The notes under the pieces were generated by a model. The model made no database searches. It saw only the letters and a program-made list of their open reading frames with translations, and was not told the origin of the DNA. Positions 13,211-26,600 of a DNA stretch of 64,000 nucleotides are shown here, piece by piece (the stretch's first letter is position 1; every line of letters starts with the position of its first letter). The stretch lies in NCBI GenBank assembly GCA_973895155.1, contig OZ316895.1, positions 17,484,001 through 17,548,000 of the forward strand. The letters are read 5' to 3'. The stretch is from Marsupella aquatica. Its lineage: Eukaryota; Marchantiophyta. The position numbers and the translations under genes were made by a program.

Positions 13211-13361
13211 CTTTTGGCCATAAAGATTGATAGTTCACGCCGTCTACCAAAGTCATGCTACATAACTACACTGATTACTACTGTAGAGGGCTAGTAAGTT
13301 TAAAAATAAACTTTTATATAACCTTGTGAAAAAATTATAACCATTCTTTTATGGCCAAAAG
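13211..13361. mobile_element. Fold-back MITE with 'cttttggccataaag' ends
   Basis: The left terminus cttttggccataaag (13211-13225) is the inverted copy of the right terminus at about 13346-13361, with one extra A on the right. The interior is A/T-rich with no ORF. A related sequence in opposite orientation lies at about 35965-36110 ('cttttggccatag', then 'ttttttcaca', 'actagcc'). I could not define a convincing target-site duplication. It touches the truncated 5' end of the LINE. Confidence 0.55.
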
Positions 13362-13672
13362 CCATCTCCTTAATTTGAAGCTATGCTTAATTTTGAAGCT
13401 TTGAGATACCCTATTGGAGTACTAACATTTAAATTATACTTAAATGTATAGGGTGGAAGTCAGAAATCTGGGGAGTTAAGCCCATAAATGAGTAACATTA
13501 AAAACTAGCATGAGAGCTAGTCACTCACAAAAATTCAGGTTGGGTTTGCCAACGGCTCCTTTGGATATGCTTTTGGCTGGGAGCATGTGGAAATGACTAC
13601 ATCCTTGTTATGTAAAGCATCAGGATCTACTTCCCCATAGCCAAGCTCCACATTCCCTGCGAGCAATGTCCT

Positions 13673-13994
13673 GATCACTCCTTGGGGGTCTCACTATATG
13701 GATGCCTCCCCATCGCCTACAACATTTTTAGGCCCTGGATCCCCTAAAATGTAAGAAAATTTAATTTTTTAAACCCCTATAAAGTTGAAATATTCCAAAA
13801 ATTTGGTTATAAGGACCTTAATGTTCTTATGTCTCAAAATTGAATGTAAAAAACACTATTGTTATTCTCAGAAAATTCTGAAGTCTTCCCTTTGAACCAA
13901 TAAAATTACCCAAAAAAAAACCAATAAAATGACCCTACACTTTGTTGTACGTGATGTGACATTTTTGTGGAAGTGAAACCCCTGAGGATCACTC
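13673..13994. mobile_element. hAT-type MITE with perfect 8-bp target-site duplication
   Basis: The element body is 13681-13986 (306 bp). The left end reads CTTGGGGGTCTCAC and the right end, reverse-complemented, reads CTCAGGGGTTTCAC. It is flanked on both sides by the identical octamer gatcactc (13673-13680 and 13987-13994), the target duplication size typical of hAT transposons. No transposase is encoded. Its interior is homologous to the element at 60401-60626 in the opposite orientation. Confidence 0.85.
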
Positions 13995-16236
13995 ATGGCT
14001 CACTGAGCAAGGAGGTCTACTATGATCTAAATTTCTCAAGGACTTATTTATGAACTGCACATCAAAGCTGCACCTAGGCCCATTGCGCACTATGCATGAT
14101 TGAAGTCTGGGCATGAAATCTCCATCACCCACTGTACACCAAGACTCCATTGCACCTCTTCAAGTTAAGCACAGGGAACTTTGGGTGACTTTGGGTTAAT
14201 ATGGCACTCTTGGAAGCGTTGGGCAATTTTAACCAATTTGAAGAGGCAAATTAATGGGATCTTGAGCTGGAAGTGTAACTCACCCTGAACACAACTCAAA
14301 ATAAGATGACGGGTCTGGAGTCTTGCTTGCTTAAGGAAAACTCTATTACCAGTAGAATTTGGTGGCAAAAATTTGCCAAATTTTGCCTCACTGAAAAGTA
14401 TTAGTTCGATGTCTTTTCTAATGTAGTTTGTAACACAAAGCATTGTGGGCTCTAATGCCCTGAAAAATGAGTACTGAGGCTCTACTTTTGATGGGCTATT
14501 ATTGCCTATACTGTTCTGACAGTAAATTGATAGACTTGATGCCCTTAGTGACTTATTTATTTGTTTTAATTTTTCTTTGTAAAACCTGTGTATGGAAACA
14601 CAAATATGTAGCTCCTCCATACTCTAGTTCACTTTGTGTTCCGTCTCTGGGAAGTTTAGCCTTTCCAAGTGGATAATCAAAGAGCAGGAGACGAGTATTC
14701 CCAGCCGTGTAACAATGAAACTGAATTATCTCTCTTCTTGCATTTGACTATTTCTTCTGAGTTTAGTGCTTTACTGTATTGTACTTTGTTTTGACACTTT
14801 TTAGTAAATTGTTCTGTTTTGCAACTTTGTTGTACTTTGTAAAGCTTTTCAATAGATTGGTGGTTGTTGTGCTTTTACTCTAGTTTACTGTGTAACCCTT
14901 GTTAGTAAAATGGTCCCTTTCTCTCAACCATGCCAATCAATGTGAGAGGCAGTAGACAAAGACAAATATATTCAGTTGCTTGAATAACTGATTTAATAGA
15001 ATCCACTGAGTGATGTTCTCCCTGCAGCCCCAGTGAGTGAATCATGAGATCAAATTCCAAATGCTCATGCTCAATTACTGAGTGAACATAATCAAGATGA
15101 GTCCACTGAGCTACCGATTGGAGATCATGAAATCTGCTCATGCTCAGATACTGAGTGAACATCATCAAGATGAGTCCACTGAGCAATCAGTAATTCCCTG
15201 CCATCAAGCTGGCTACCATAGAGTCCTCACTGAGCAAAGACAAAACTGAGCTCAACCCATGAAATTGACTTAAGAACTATTCTTCATGGGCTGAGCTCTA
15301 GACCTCACCCAAATGGACCAGACTACAATAGACAAACAGAAAAGTGCAAAGTTTCCATAAGGGCAAAGTTCCTAAATTTGCACCTCAATCTTGCTTAGAA
15401 ATTGCAGTTACCACTTAATGCAAAGAATGGTCCTTGTATGTATTGCACTTATTGAAGTTGCACATTAAGCACCAGAATCTTGCTAAGGACAACTGTATGC
15501 ATGAATTGCACCGATAAGGATTCTGATAAGTGCAAAATTCTCATAGGTTGAACTTAGTAATACCTACAATTTGGTTGATCTATTGCAAATGTATGTCAGT
15601 TGTAATGTTGAATAAATACAAGAAGATGGCTGTCACCTAGCCCTTGCACTTAATACTATGGATTAGTTGTACTTCACAAATCCCACAACTTTAGAAATGC
15701 ACCAGCAGACCTCACGTAAGCTTGGCATATTAGACGTGTCAAAGACACTTACTTGAAAGACCCTGGGGAATATTTGAGCGTCATAGGGCTCCCTTACCCG
15801 GTCCATCCAAATAATTGGTCCATAAAAGCTTATCCATTTGGCCACAAACAGGCACGCAATCCTGTTGCCTGGGGGGTTACTTAATATCTGAGTAGGTATA
15901 ATCTGTGTACGATGCTCTATTCAATGACACTGAACAAGATTTGTTCTAAAGACTATTATCACAGTTGATCTCCACTTAGATATATAAAGAAATATACACA
16001 CTTTTTATATACAAAGGGACCAAACAGAGTACAAATGAACAAACAAAAGAGGGCCCAAGTGGACAAAACCAATCGGAAAAGAAGTGAGCAAAAGGGAACC
16101 ACTAAACACCAAGAAAGAGGAACTAAAAGTAAGAAATGAACAATAGGGAACCCCTAAAAACCAAGAAAGAGAGAGAGACTAAAACTAACCCAAGCGGACC
16201 AAGGTCCTCATCATTCCTACCGATTGTGGCAAAAAG
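13995..16236. other. Gene-free interval with one short tandem repeat
   Basis: No protein family is recognisable in any frame. A 73-bp direct repeat begins at 15062 and 15135 ('tgctcatgctca' followed by 'actgagtgaacat' and 'atcaagatgagtccactga'). The phrases 'ccactgag' and 'actgagtga' are scattered over 14995-15240. The rest is ordinary A/T-rich sequence; the 151-codon minus frame at 14165-14620 matches nothing known to me. Confidence 0.5.
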
Positions 16237-16728
16237 CTAATGGTCCACATCAAGAGTCAAAACTAGATCGGCAAGTGGGATTGGAACATCCTCAAGGGGA
16301 GCTAGCCGCTGCGGAGGCACACTAGCACCCACTGTAAGAGATCGACGATAGATGGCCCGAGCTTGAGCACGCTGTAAGGTGACTGAAATGCGTTGGCGAA
16401 AGTGCGTGGTCAAAATAGAAAGCGGGGGTCCAGTGGGACCCATTCGGCCATGAACATCCCGGGCAGCTTGCCGAAGAAGCCCATCAAACTGAGGATGAAG
16501 ACGCCCAAATAGCTCCACAGCAAGGGGGAGGAAACACGAAGACGGCCACGAGGGGGAGGGGAGGACGGGGGAGAAGTGTGGGGTGGGGCTGGGCGCTTGC
16601 CCCGCGCCAACACTCTCAACGTAGACATGACAGGCCGCAACCCGATAAAAGCAAAAACGCATCAAGAAGCGACAAAAGGCCCAACCGAGGCATGTGAAAA
16701 GAAAGGGGAGGCGATGGAGAGAGCCCAC
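16237..16728 (-). CDS. Unidentified 163-residue open frame, possibly retroelement-derived
   Basis: An uninterrupted minus-strand frame of 163 codons in a GC-richer island. The amino half is hydrophobic and Pro/Ser-rich; the carboxyl half is Arg/Leu-rich (ARDVHGRMGP, QRAQARAIYRRSL). I recognise no family. The island is followed by a 197-bp tandem repeat, so it may be part of an old LTR element rather than a host gene. Composition alone could hold this frame open. Confidence 0.15.
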   Translation of the reverse strand: MGSLHRLPFLFTCLGWAFCRFLMRFCFYRVAACHVYVESVGAGQAPSPTPHFSPVLPSPSWPSSCFLPLAVELFGRLHPQFDGLLRQAARDVHGRMGPTGPPLSILTTHFRQRISVTLQRAQARAIYRRSLTVGASVPPQRLAPLEDVPIPLADLVLTLDVDH

Positions 16729-16919
16729 CGCATCAGGTCGAGAAACGGCGCCACCGCTAGCCTAGGAAACCGTTGAGTAGGTGCAGGAACAGTAAGGAAC
16801 AAAGCTGAAACGCCCGTCGATCTGTCCGTTGGGGAGTCGACGCGAGTGAAGATCCGCCCTCTAGATGGAGCGTGCGGCAACAGCTCCCGAAGGCAACAAC
16901 CAATTGGAGGAGAAGCGAT

Positions 16920-17312
16920 GGCCTAAAGCCGATGTGACTCGCTCATACGTTGCCCCAAATCGAGTCGTGGAAACGCCAAGATCGCCAAACGCGCAGCCAA
17001 TGTGAAAAAACGGCAAAACCTAAATCTGATGAAACTCGCTCAATTGGTGACTGTTTGGGGCGCAATTCATATCGATCTTCACCGCCTCGCCAAGATCTTT
17101 CCAAAGCCGTCAAGAACACCCAGATCCGAAACTCCTGGAGAAAGTTATGACCCAAATGGAGTCGCGAAATCGCCAAAATGGTCAAACGCGCAGAAAAAGT
17201 GAAAAACGGCAAAACCTAAATCCGATGTAACTCGTTCATAGGGTGACCGTTTGGGGCGCAAGTCGTATCTATCTTCACCGCCTCGCCAAGATCTTTCCAA
17301 AGCCGTCAAGAA
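16920..17312. repeat. ~197-bp tandem repeat, two copies plus a partial third
   Basis: Copies begin near 16958 and 17154. Both contain 'cgccaaacgcgcag' or a close variant, 'cggcaaaacctaaatc', 'gtttggggcgcaa' and, at the end, the shared phrase 'cctcgccaagatctttcc' with 'aaagccgtcaagaac'. A partial earlier copy ('gccgatgtgactcgctcat') lies at 16929-16947. The higher GC content and style resemble LTR-retrotransposon terminal sequence, but no LTR ends were found. Confidence 0.8.
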
Positions 17313-17320
17313 CTTAGATC

Positions 17321-20300
17321 TATAAACATCACACTCAAAAAAGATTGAGCCTATGACTCAGTCTCCTTATACCATCTTTTAGATGATATCTTAGTCTTCA
17401 GGTGGTTTGGTAGTATCCTTTTGTTGTATGTTATGGCTTAGGCTGGTTCTTAGGGTTTTCATCCACCTCCTGCCCCCTGATAGATGAGTGAGGCCAGGTT
17501 GCATGTTAAGATAGGCCAGTAAAATTTTGATGTAATTGTGTATGCTGCAACTTAACCTTGGAATGGCCACTGGCGGATCAGTGCTCTGGGAGGGGAGGTG
17601 TGTGGGTAGGAGACGGGGTTGTTCATTTAAACCTCCACTGTCCCCCAAGCAAAACCTGATGGGATCTAGCTCGCTATAATTAGTCAAAAGTGTTCTTGAC
17701 AAAGTTGGCAAAAAAGCTGTGGCTTTTTTAATCCTCCCACAACATCTGGGACAGGGGCGATTGAACCTAAGGAAGACTTGTGTTGAAAGCTATTCAAGTC
17801 CATCCTTTGAGACTTTTCAACATTAATGAGTATTTTACTTGTAACCAATCATGTGATGCCATGGGACAACCAGGACCTTTATACCCCTCAGTTTCTAAGG
17901 ATATCTAAATATTTTTAGTAAAACTTATCATTTGGCCATAGATTTGATTGCATGTAGTTTTAGATATCAAGGAGTATATATGTCAAATATGCTGATGAAA
18001 GGAACCCAAAAAGTTCTTTAGTGACCCCACTAGAGGTCCCTTCCAAAATTCCTGGCTCCACAGCATGCCACATCATCATGACGTGCTGCAAACGGGTACG
18101 AATTGGTTTACAAAATAAAATGACTTTAACATTTGTGTTTGCGGCAGAATTTTGGTAAAATTGGGGACGCCATGCCGTAAATCTTCATGTAAAAAGTAAT
18201 AAAAAAATAACTGTTTTATTTACCCTGAGTAGGCCCGCAACTCAGTTTTATCTACCGCAAATAACCAACTGCCCCCGGGTATGCAACTCCCCTTTTTATA
18301 AATCAAGTTTTTAATTCCTTATAATGACCCTATATCCTTAGACCATCTTAGATTTCATTTTAGTTTACTAAAGTCTTGTACCTCTCAATTCAAGGAATCC
18401 AAAAATGTAACTTAAAAAAATTCCGAATATGTTTTGATGTATAGAAAGTTGATCAAAACCAAATTATATGACTTGTTTTTAATACAGGGGTCTACAGCCA
18501 AACTAGCCAGCTTTTTAGGATTTTTATTAAAATTTTAAAAATATTTTAATAAAAACTACAACATGTATAGGAATATTTTTTAATTTCATACGGAAAAAGA
18601 GGAGAACCAAACCTTTTGTATGACTTGAAAATTTTTAAAAGTGGAAAACCCAGGTTTTTTCAAATTTTTCAAATTTTGTATAGCCAACTTTTTAGTCCAT
18701 ATAAAAATGTAGACCCCTGCCAATTATACAAGAGTTGTGTACCCGGGCAACTGCCCACCCTTTTTTGTGAATTGTGGTAAGTTTCAATTCCACAATAAAT
18801 ATTAAGTAATTAATGAAGCAACACAGCATGGCAGTTAAGAATCCCACAGGGGCAGAAGGTAACCTCGTGTTTCCTCATTTCCTCGTGTCGTGCTCGAGGA
18901 CAGAAGAAGTGGCGATGAGGTAATGGAATACTCATCTAACCTTCCGAACAAGTGCAGAGAGTGCGAAGCAAGATTGACTCTCTCTTTTTCTCTTTCTTTA
19001 GCGGAAGGTCAAGTTCATCCGCACACGAGAGACAGTCAGAAGAGCAATTCTCAGTCATGGCTAACAAACGATAGTCTCTCTTGAGGAAATCACTCTAGTC
19101 CTCAGTGAGAGCTCTGAAATTGCTGCTCGGAATTGAATTTTGGAAATTGCTTCAATCTGCAAATGAATATTGAATCAAAAAAATTTGAGAGTAAGGGAAT
19201 TCAGGAAGACTTCATTGCTCCTCACCTAAGACGGAGGCATTGACTGGACCATGAAGAGGTTGAGTACTCTTGCTCCACAACAATGCATTAGAAGCGAGGC
19301 AACTAATGATAGAGAGACGACTTTGGATTGAACGAAAGAGAGGAGGGGAGGGAAACACCAAAACTAGCCAGGATGTGATTGCGAAGGTGAAAGGATGAGA
19401 GCAATTGATCTCCAAGGATTCCAACGGGACTATGTGATCCGCGATTTATACCCAAAATCCGCAACAGGTGGAAAGAATGATTGAATAAACAAAAGAATTA
19501 AATGTGAAGGGGTCCAATGAAGTCATGAGACACCAAAGTTCCGAACAACAATAATCTATGAAATGACAAAATGAGTGTCCGAGGAGACCAACAATGTGTT
19601 TCAATCTCAAAGTGACAGGACAGACCCAATGGTCACCAAGTTCACGGAACTAAGTCACTGCTAAAGCAAATATTTCAACCACTCCACTTTTACAGTTGAG
19701 TGGGAGAATAGGGAGTGCACTGAGACTATTAAACGCTCTGGTTAGAATCTTCCTTGCTTTGCCTGCCGCCCCTCGCTCTCTCTCTCTCATTGCTGACTTG
19801 GCTTTATGCTTGAGTCTCTCCTGGACTTCTGGTAAAGAAACAATTCAAGGGTAACAATTTGTAGCTCGGCTAGAAATTTATCGATGATACACTCATGAGT
19901 TTTTTGGCAGCGATCTCTGTTGAGAGATGCAAGAGTATGGCTATTTAAAAAATTAATAAATGGGCAGCCTAGTCTTCACGGTGCCCAAGATCAAACAAGT
20001 ACAGGAAGGCTCCGAGATGACACAATTTCAATGGCCATGCTGCGATCCTCCCCTTACATAGGCTCCATTCATCCAAAAGTATGATCAATCGCGCAATCTA
20101 GCTACTCAGATAAGAATTATTCTTGAGGACTTGAAATCCCCTCTGCCCACCACTTCTTGAAAAAAATGATCCTTCTAGGCGTACAACAAATGCCCATTCT
20201 ATGGTAGCGTGGTGTCCTGGTGGCAGAGTACCACGGTACAGTTCCCAGTAGTCAAAGCTGCTGCACATGATTTGTCTACTAGAAAGTCTCCATCGTGAAT

Positions 20301-22840
20301 CTGTCGTGACCAAACCTTGACAACTATGCTAAAAACTAGACTTCCAGTGAACAAAGTTTTGCGAACTGACCATATTGAGATAAAGTGATAACCTAGACAA
20401 TTCTATGGTTTAAATTGTGATGGCATCGTGGGTTCCACAGTGCCTCGCACTAGATGCGTACAAGGTAATTGCAAACCAACTCTGGCCACCACCGCTACCT
20501 ACCAGACAGCAATCGCTTGAGACAAGCAATAATTAATGTAGATGGCCCTAAGCTTGACACATAGGTTTACTCACTCTAAGCATTACCGTGGAGAAGTGTG
20601 TTGCATTACTTTCTAAAATCTATTGTTGAAATAGCTGGATGAGTCGAAAAACTATTCTGGCAAGGAAATTGTTGAACTGCAGTTTGTCCGGTCTTTGTTC
20701 AAAGGTGTTCTAGATGATCCAAACGAGAGCTGTATTTTACATCCTCGGGTGAGCTCCATTTCCATTCCAACCTGCAATTAGATCTTCAACTGTGCTCATG
20801 ATTCCTAATTGAAATACCTTTGCTGGCTCCAGAGCTGAACTCCCAAGCAATTGGGATTGCCTGAAGCTCAGAGCACCACGCTGCAGCTTCAGAACTAGTT
20901 GAGGTTTGCTCATATATTCAGCTCGGTCACTATTTTCAGCTGGCCTAGTCTCCAGATTCGATCCACCATGTAGTCTCAATAAAGATATGTTCATTGTCAC
21001 ACGTTTTATAACACATTAATTTTATCTATTTCACATATATTGTCCAACACATACCTCACATACAATCAAAACATATAGGGGTCCACGAACTAATTGCCCC
21101 ATTTGCACCCAGATGGTTATTGTCATAATGATTCTCTTGCATCCTGCCACTGTACCTAAAAATGTGACAATATACAGTGAACTGTCTATGAATAACACTC
21201 AGTGAGTTAAACAGAATTAGTTTGAGGATCCCTTGGTTAATATGTAACTTAGAAACCATCAAGAATTGCATAGTAGAATAAATTTGAATATGGAGATGAG
21301 AGAAAAACATAGGAGATTATTCATGGTAACCAAGAATCCATGCAAAAAGTTCCTTTTGTACTGTCTCCTATATATGTCCATATAATCCACGCAAAATATT
21401 GTAGTAGCTATTTCTTACGTTTCTTTGGTATTCCTTTGTCCATAGTAGTCAAATTGTTTCTTCTGCTCCCTTGGTATACCTCTGTCAGTAATAGCCAACA
21501 GGTTTGTTATGCTACCTTGGTCAACATTACATTAGTTGAAAAGTTTCTTTCTACCCATGTTTATTTCAAAATTTGCCAATAAAATTTACGAAATTCCTAA
21601 ATTTACTGAAACATCATTGATACATCAGTCACAACCCATCCTAAGTTATTGTTTATTTGAACTGTTATTTGTCATTTTCCATTGTTATAGTTACACTGTC
21701 TAACTAATTTTCTTAGTCTTGTCTCAAACACAATGAGTCACATTTGGTTCTTTGCATAATGAACCATTCTTTTTGTGACCAATAGTGATAATATGGCTGC
21801 ACATGTTTCCAGGGATTTTGGAAGGAGTTTCTCATTGGGTCCACAATAATTGAGTTGTCATGGTAAGGAGTGACACAATACACTGCATATTCTCACATGT
21901 TGATGTGCTATTCTCTCTACCCCATTCTACCCAGATGGATATTTTAATGAAGATTCTCTCCACCAATAACAGCCGGATTTAACCTGACAGGCAAGTTGAC
22001 GGCTTGCTGGGCATGTAAAACTGTCAAATGACAGCCTCAAAATGGGAAGTTTGACGGAGACTCCCTGAAATTCCCCCGGATTCCTGACCCTGCCTGGCTC
22101 CTGACCTGCCAGACCCCGCCCCAGCCCACCCAAACCCGGCCCGGATCCCCTAAATACCTGGCCCGAACCCGGCCTGGGCCAGCCAAGGTCAACCCTCACA
22201 CTCGGACCGACCTCGACTTCGGGAGACCGGGCGACCGGGTTGACGGAGAAAATTGTCCAATTTGACGGACAAGGTCAAACCGGGAATAAGGAAGGGTGTG
22301 ACTGACTGGATACTTGGGCCACCAACTGTGCCATCAAGTTGTATTTTCTGTACTAAATGTCACCTTCGTTGACATAATCATTTCTTTCCCCAGAAGCAAG
22401 GTAGAGAGGGCCCTATTGTAAATTTCAAGTTCATGTATTCTTTTTTTTGTATTTTCCACGAGACCTTAAATCCCCACCAGCCATATAGAAGGGGGAAAAG
22501 TCCAAGACTATTCCCTTTAGCACGTTACATTCATTCCTCTAGTCATTTTGCTCCACAATGTTAAGAAAAGAGTGTGAAACCAGGTGGATCTATGTTTTTA
22601 GTGGCTAGTGGTAGCTTAAAGGGAAACTGCATCTATAAGGTTCCAGTCTCCTCGACTAAGGCTAATAGTATCTTAAACTATTGTATATTTCGTTCTCATG
22701 GTCTATTTATGGAAGTCATTCGGGCCAAATTTTCTCCTCTACATAGGCTAGAACTCTTATATTTTTCTTTTTCATTGTCTATTTATGGAAGTCATTCTAG
22801 CCAAACCTCCTTGGGAGTTGTATGATGACATGTTTTTCTC
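17321..22840. other. Long gene-poor interval
   Basis: I find no supportable gene in 5.5 kb. The stretch 18100-18730 is strongly A/T-rich. Small open frames at 18890-19084, 19212-19424, 20098-20313 and 20737-21000 lack recognisable motifs and splice-linked partners. A GC-rich patch with repeated 'cccggcc' and 'ttgacgg' phrases lies at about 22030-22270. Confidence 0.5.
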
Positions 22841-23195
22841 ACCATAAGATTGACCTAAAGGTGACCATGCACCTTTTCTGTAGCAAAGTTGTCACTCACC
22901 CATTCGGTGAAGCTTTTCCCAAATTATGAGATGACCTACAGGTGACACTATTCACCTTTTTCATGCCCAACTTGTCAGTCTCATGGTGACTTTTTACTAA
23001 CCATGAGATAGACCTAAATGCGACATTATTCATCTTTTCAATGCGACATTATTCATCTTTTCAATGCGACATTATTCTAATTCATCTTTTCAATGCTCAA
23101 CTTGTCACTTTCCCCAGAACTCAGAACACTCCTTGAAATCTTTAATGCCCAACTTGTCACTTTCCCCAGAACTCACAATACTCCTTGAAAGCCAG
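22840..23195. repeat. Nested tandem repeats
   Basis: Three layers are visible. Diverged units share 'gacctaaaggtgac' or 'gacctacaggtgac' and 'caacttgtca' (22850-23020). A 23-bp unit 'atgcgacattattcatc' plus 'ttttca' is repeated three times (about 23018-23090), the third with a 5-bp insertion. A 52-bp unit beginning 'aatgc(t/c)caacttgtcact' occurs at 23092 and 23144. Non-coding. Confidence 0.8.
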
Positions 23196-23690
23196 CTGTT
23201 CTCACTACTCAAAATCTAGTTCCCAAGAAATCTCACAACCTCCACTCAACATCATTTCCTATTGACCGTCCCATCCAATGCACAGGCATTGGGCAAGTAC
23301 TTACATCAAACACTATTTTGGCAGTAGCTCTAACTACAGCAACCAATCACATCAAACACACTATTTTGGCAATAGCTCCAATTGCTCGCAACAAGCTATT
23401 GCTGGGCATTTGTAGATACTGAGAGGCAAGGCATGCCATGCAATGAGGTTACGGTACAAAGAGTTGTGTTCCACATCGAGGTTTCAGAGTTTGTTGCCAG
23501 CTTTTGGAGAGTTTCATTGCACACACACCCCATTCTGTAGCGTGTTGTTGTAAGACCACTCAGTCCCACTATTTACAATACAATAGCTTTCGTTAGAGAT
23601 GCAGATGATCACAGCATTGTACAACCTTAACAACCACGGACAAATACTCCACCCTGAGCAATAGGTCCTTAGTAGATCTCCTATCAGAGG

Positions 23691-26600
23691 TCATCCCTTT
23701 CCTTCTCCTTGGAAAGGATCTGGGTGATCTATAATACCCTTGAGGCCCAAAGTTTTAATGGTTCGAGAGTTCAGCTGCGGTGGTCTATCGAATCCCAAAA
23801 CCTTAGAGTACACACTAGCGAGCTTCACAGCTTCCATTTTTTCAGAACCAGATGGAGCTTTGACAAGGTGATATCTCAACCATGCTAAATAAGCTTTGAC
23901 CCTAACGAGGCGGTCTACTTGTTGCACAGCATCCTGCACCTGCATCCACCAGCGCAGGGAGCATCATCGTGAGCTCATGGATTTGTGCCATGGAGGCACA
24001 AGGAGCAATGGTTCAATTCTAATGTAATGCATGGAGACATTCATTGAATTGAATCGAATTTAAAGCCATCAATCCAAAGATGGAGAAAGCAACAGTTATC
24101 CCTTAGACTGCAAGAAAGGACCGAAAGAAAACTTAAATACTAAGACAGGTCCCTGCTGTTCTTACAAAGAGGATATTTCTAGATCTGTTTTGCATTCTGT
24201 ACAATAAATGGGCCAGTCAAGCTCCTTCACTATAGTGCTCAAAAATTTGTTAAGAGACCCCTCGACGAACTCAAGGGGTTGAAAAGACAAGAAGAAATGA
24301 GTGAATACTTAAAGTTGACGGACTTCATTAAAATTAAACTATTGATCGAGCAAACTGTCAGACACATACCTTAGCGTCCATGTCTGAATTCAGTTCGGGC
24401 CAAGCTAATTCCCAGAGTGGAATAGCCGAAAGTTCATTGAGAAATGGCTTCTCGTGGGGCATGAGTAGTAACGAGCACTGTCGTTCCTTCTGTTCTTCCC
24501 CAGTTAAAATCAATCTTCGACCATACTGCTCCCGCCCTGCTGGTCGCCCGACCTGCCAAGGAAGATCAACATTTGTTTCCTTTCAGGCAGTACTAACCAT
24601 CTCTTACAATTTTACTATGACTGCTGGGTGCAAAATGCTCTATTTTTCACTACATTAGTGATGGCTCTGACAACTCCTAATGCTCTCTGTATACCATTCC
24701 CGCACATCACCGCACAACTCTCGAGAACTTTCTGCTGCTCGTCCCTATATGCTTCAGTGACAGAACTACGCGGAAAGTCCAAAATCGAACTTAGCATTTG
24801 CCGTTGAAAACCTTCCGGGGGTAGTATTTACTTGAGATGTCATAATACAGAATACAACTCGACATTCAAGATCAAATGACAAAAGAAAGCACACAAAATA
24901 GTACCTGAAGAATAAGAGTGACATCTGGATTTGCGACTCCCCAAACTGATGCACCAGTAGTAAATAAAATAACACAACCCTTCATAGTTCGAAATACTGC
25001 CGCAGTCCGATCTCGGTGCTTCTCATTCTTCCTCATATGCAGTTCACATGTAAAAAAGCCTAAGTTTTTGAAAGTCTCTGCCATGAAAGTCGTTGTTCGC
25101 ACCGTTTGACAAAACACCACAACCTGCTCCAATTAATTTATTCCAAAACCCAACACCCAACGTAGAAACAGCCTTAGAATCATATCCAAAGTTCAATTTA
25201 TACGTATAGCTGCACTGTGAATATGCAGCAGACTTCTAAATTCCCTTGGATACAAATGCTGGGTTTCACTCCGAGGAAACAATAAAGAGCTCCCTAATCT
25301 CTAAAAGTTCTATCCAAAACGCTGGAGGGAGAAAGTAAGACTCCAACGATTCTCAGTACCTTGTAGTTAGGCTCATTTTCCACATGTGCGGTAAGGAGAG
25401 AGTGTATTAGTGCTAAATGCAACTCCACTGGCACCACGAGAAAGTCATGTCTCACCTGCGTCATACCCATTTTCAAGAACGGGTTAACAATTCGATAATA
25501 TAGACTGTATAGATAACCTAGGCTGTTTAGATAATGATGGAAAAACAAAATAAGTGAGGAGCGAATTCAATCCTTCGGAATCGAGTCATACCATTGGGTG
25601 AGAACCTTCTTTTTCGGCAGGGCATAAATCGATAACTTGGTGATTCTTCTTTAAGATGGTTTCAGCGAAAGCAATTAACTGCCAGAAAATTACATCCATG
25701 ACTCAGAATTTAAGTCACAATACGTGTAAACCACTCTAATGTGCTTTGGATTAGCACCGTGGCATGCAGTCCAATAGATGGAATGCACAATTTGAGAAGA
25801 AATTACAGCTACATCGGGTAGACATAGCTCTCCGTAGCGGAAATTCTTCCGACTCAGCGAATTTGAAGTTAAACAAGACGGCTCATTTCTCCGCCTGATG
25901 TTCTCACTATACTAAGTAACTGGCCAAAGTTCAACTAACCATACTACGTAAAAGCTGCAGATCATTTTATGTCTTGGTGAGCAGATTAGATGGGAAGAAT
26001 AATCTAAACATGCATAAAAGTGCGAGACCCTTTCCCAGGATCTAACTTCACATCCAATCAGACGCCGTCAACGTTTTAACACCAGTGCGCATTTCTGAAT
26101 GAATTTACAATTTCCACAACAACTAGTTTTACCTTCACAAACCTCATCTGACTGTAACGAAGACCACAAGAGTGTTTGTCGAGATCTGGAGATCATATAT
26201 GAGATTCTTTCAATCGTGCGCCGATACCCCATATCAAGCAACTTTTGTACTTCCACGAGTACGAACAATCTAAGATCACGAAGCTGGCCACGCAACTCTG
26301 GTGACTTCTGTAGATGGTCCAGTAGGCGTCCTGGTGTTGCAACTACAATCTAGACACAGAAAAACCCTCCTTGTCAGATGAACTAGCAGTTAAACTACGT
26401 CAACTGACTCGAATCTCCAACCTTACAAGTCGGAAATTGCCAAAGGGCTGTTCCAACAAATGTTCATATTCCCTTGCTGGTTGAAGTCAAGGACAAGCCC
26501 ATAACCTTCACATTGTCAATTTTCTTGAGAAGAAAAGGAGTCTGTCGGCGAAGTACCTGGCATGGGAGAGTTCGTAAGCTGTGAGTCTCCTTCCAAATAT

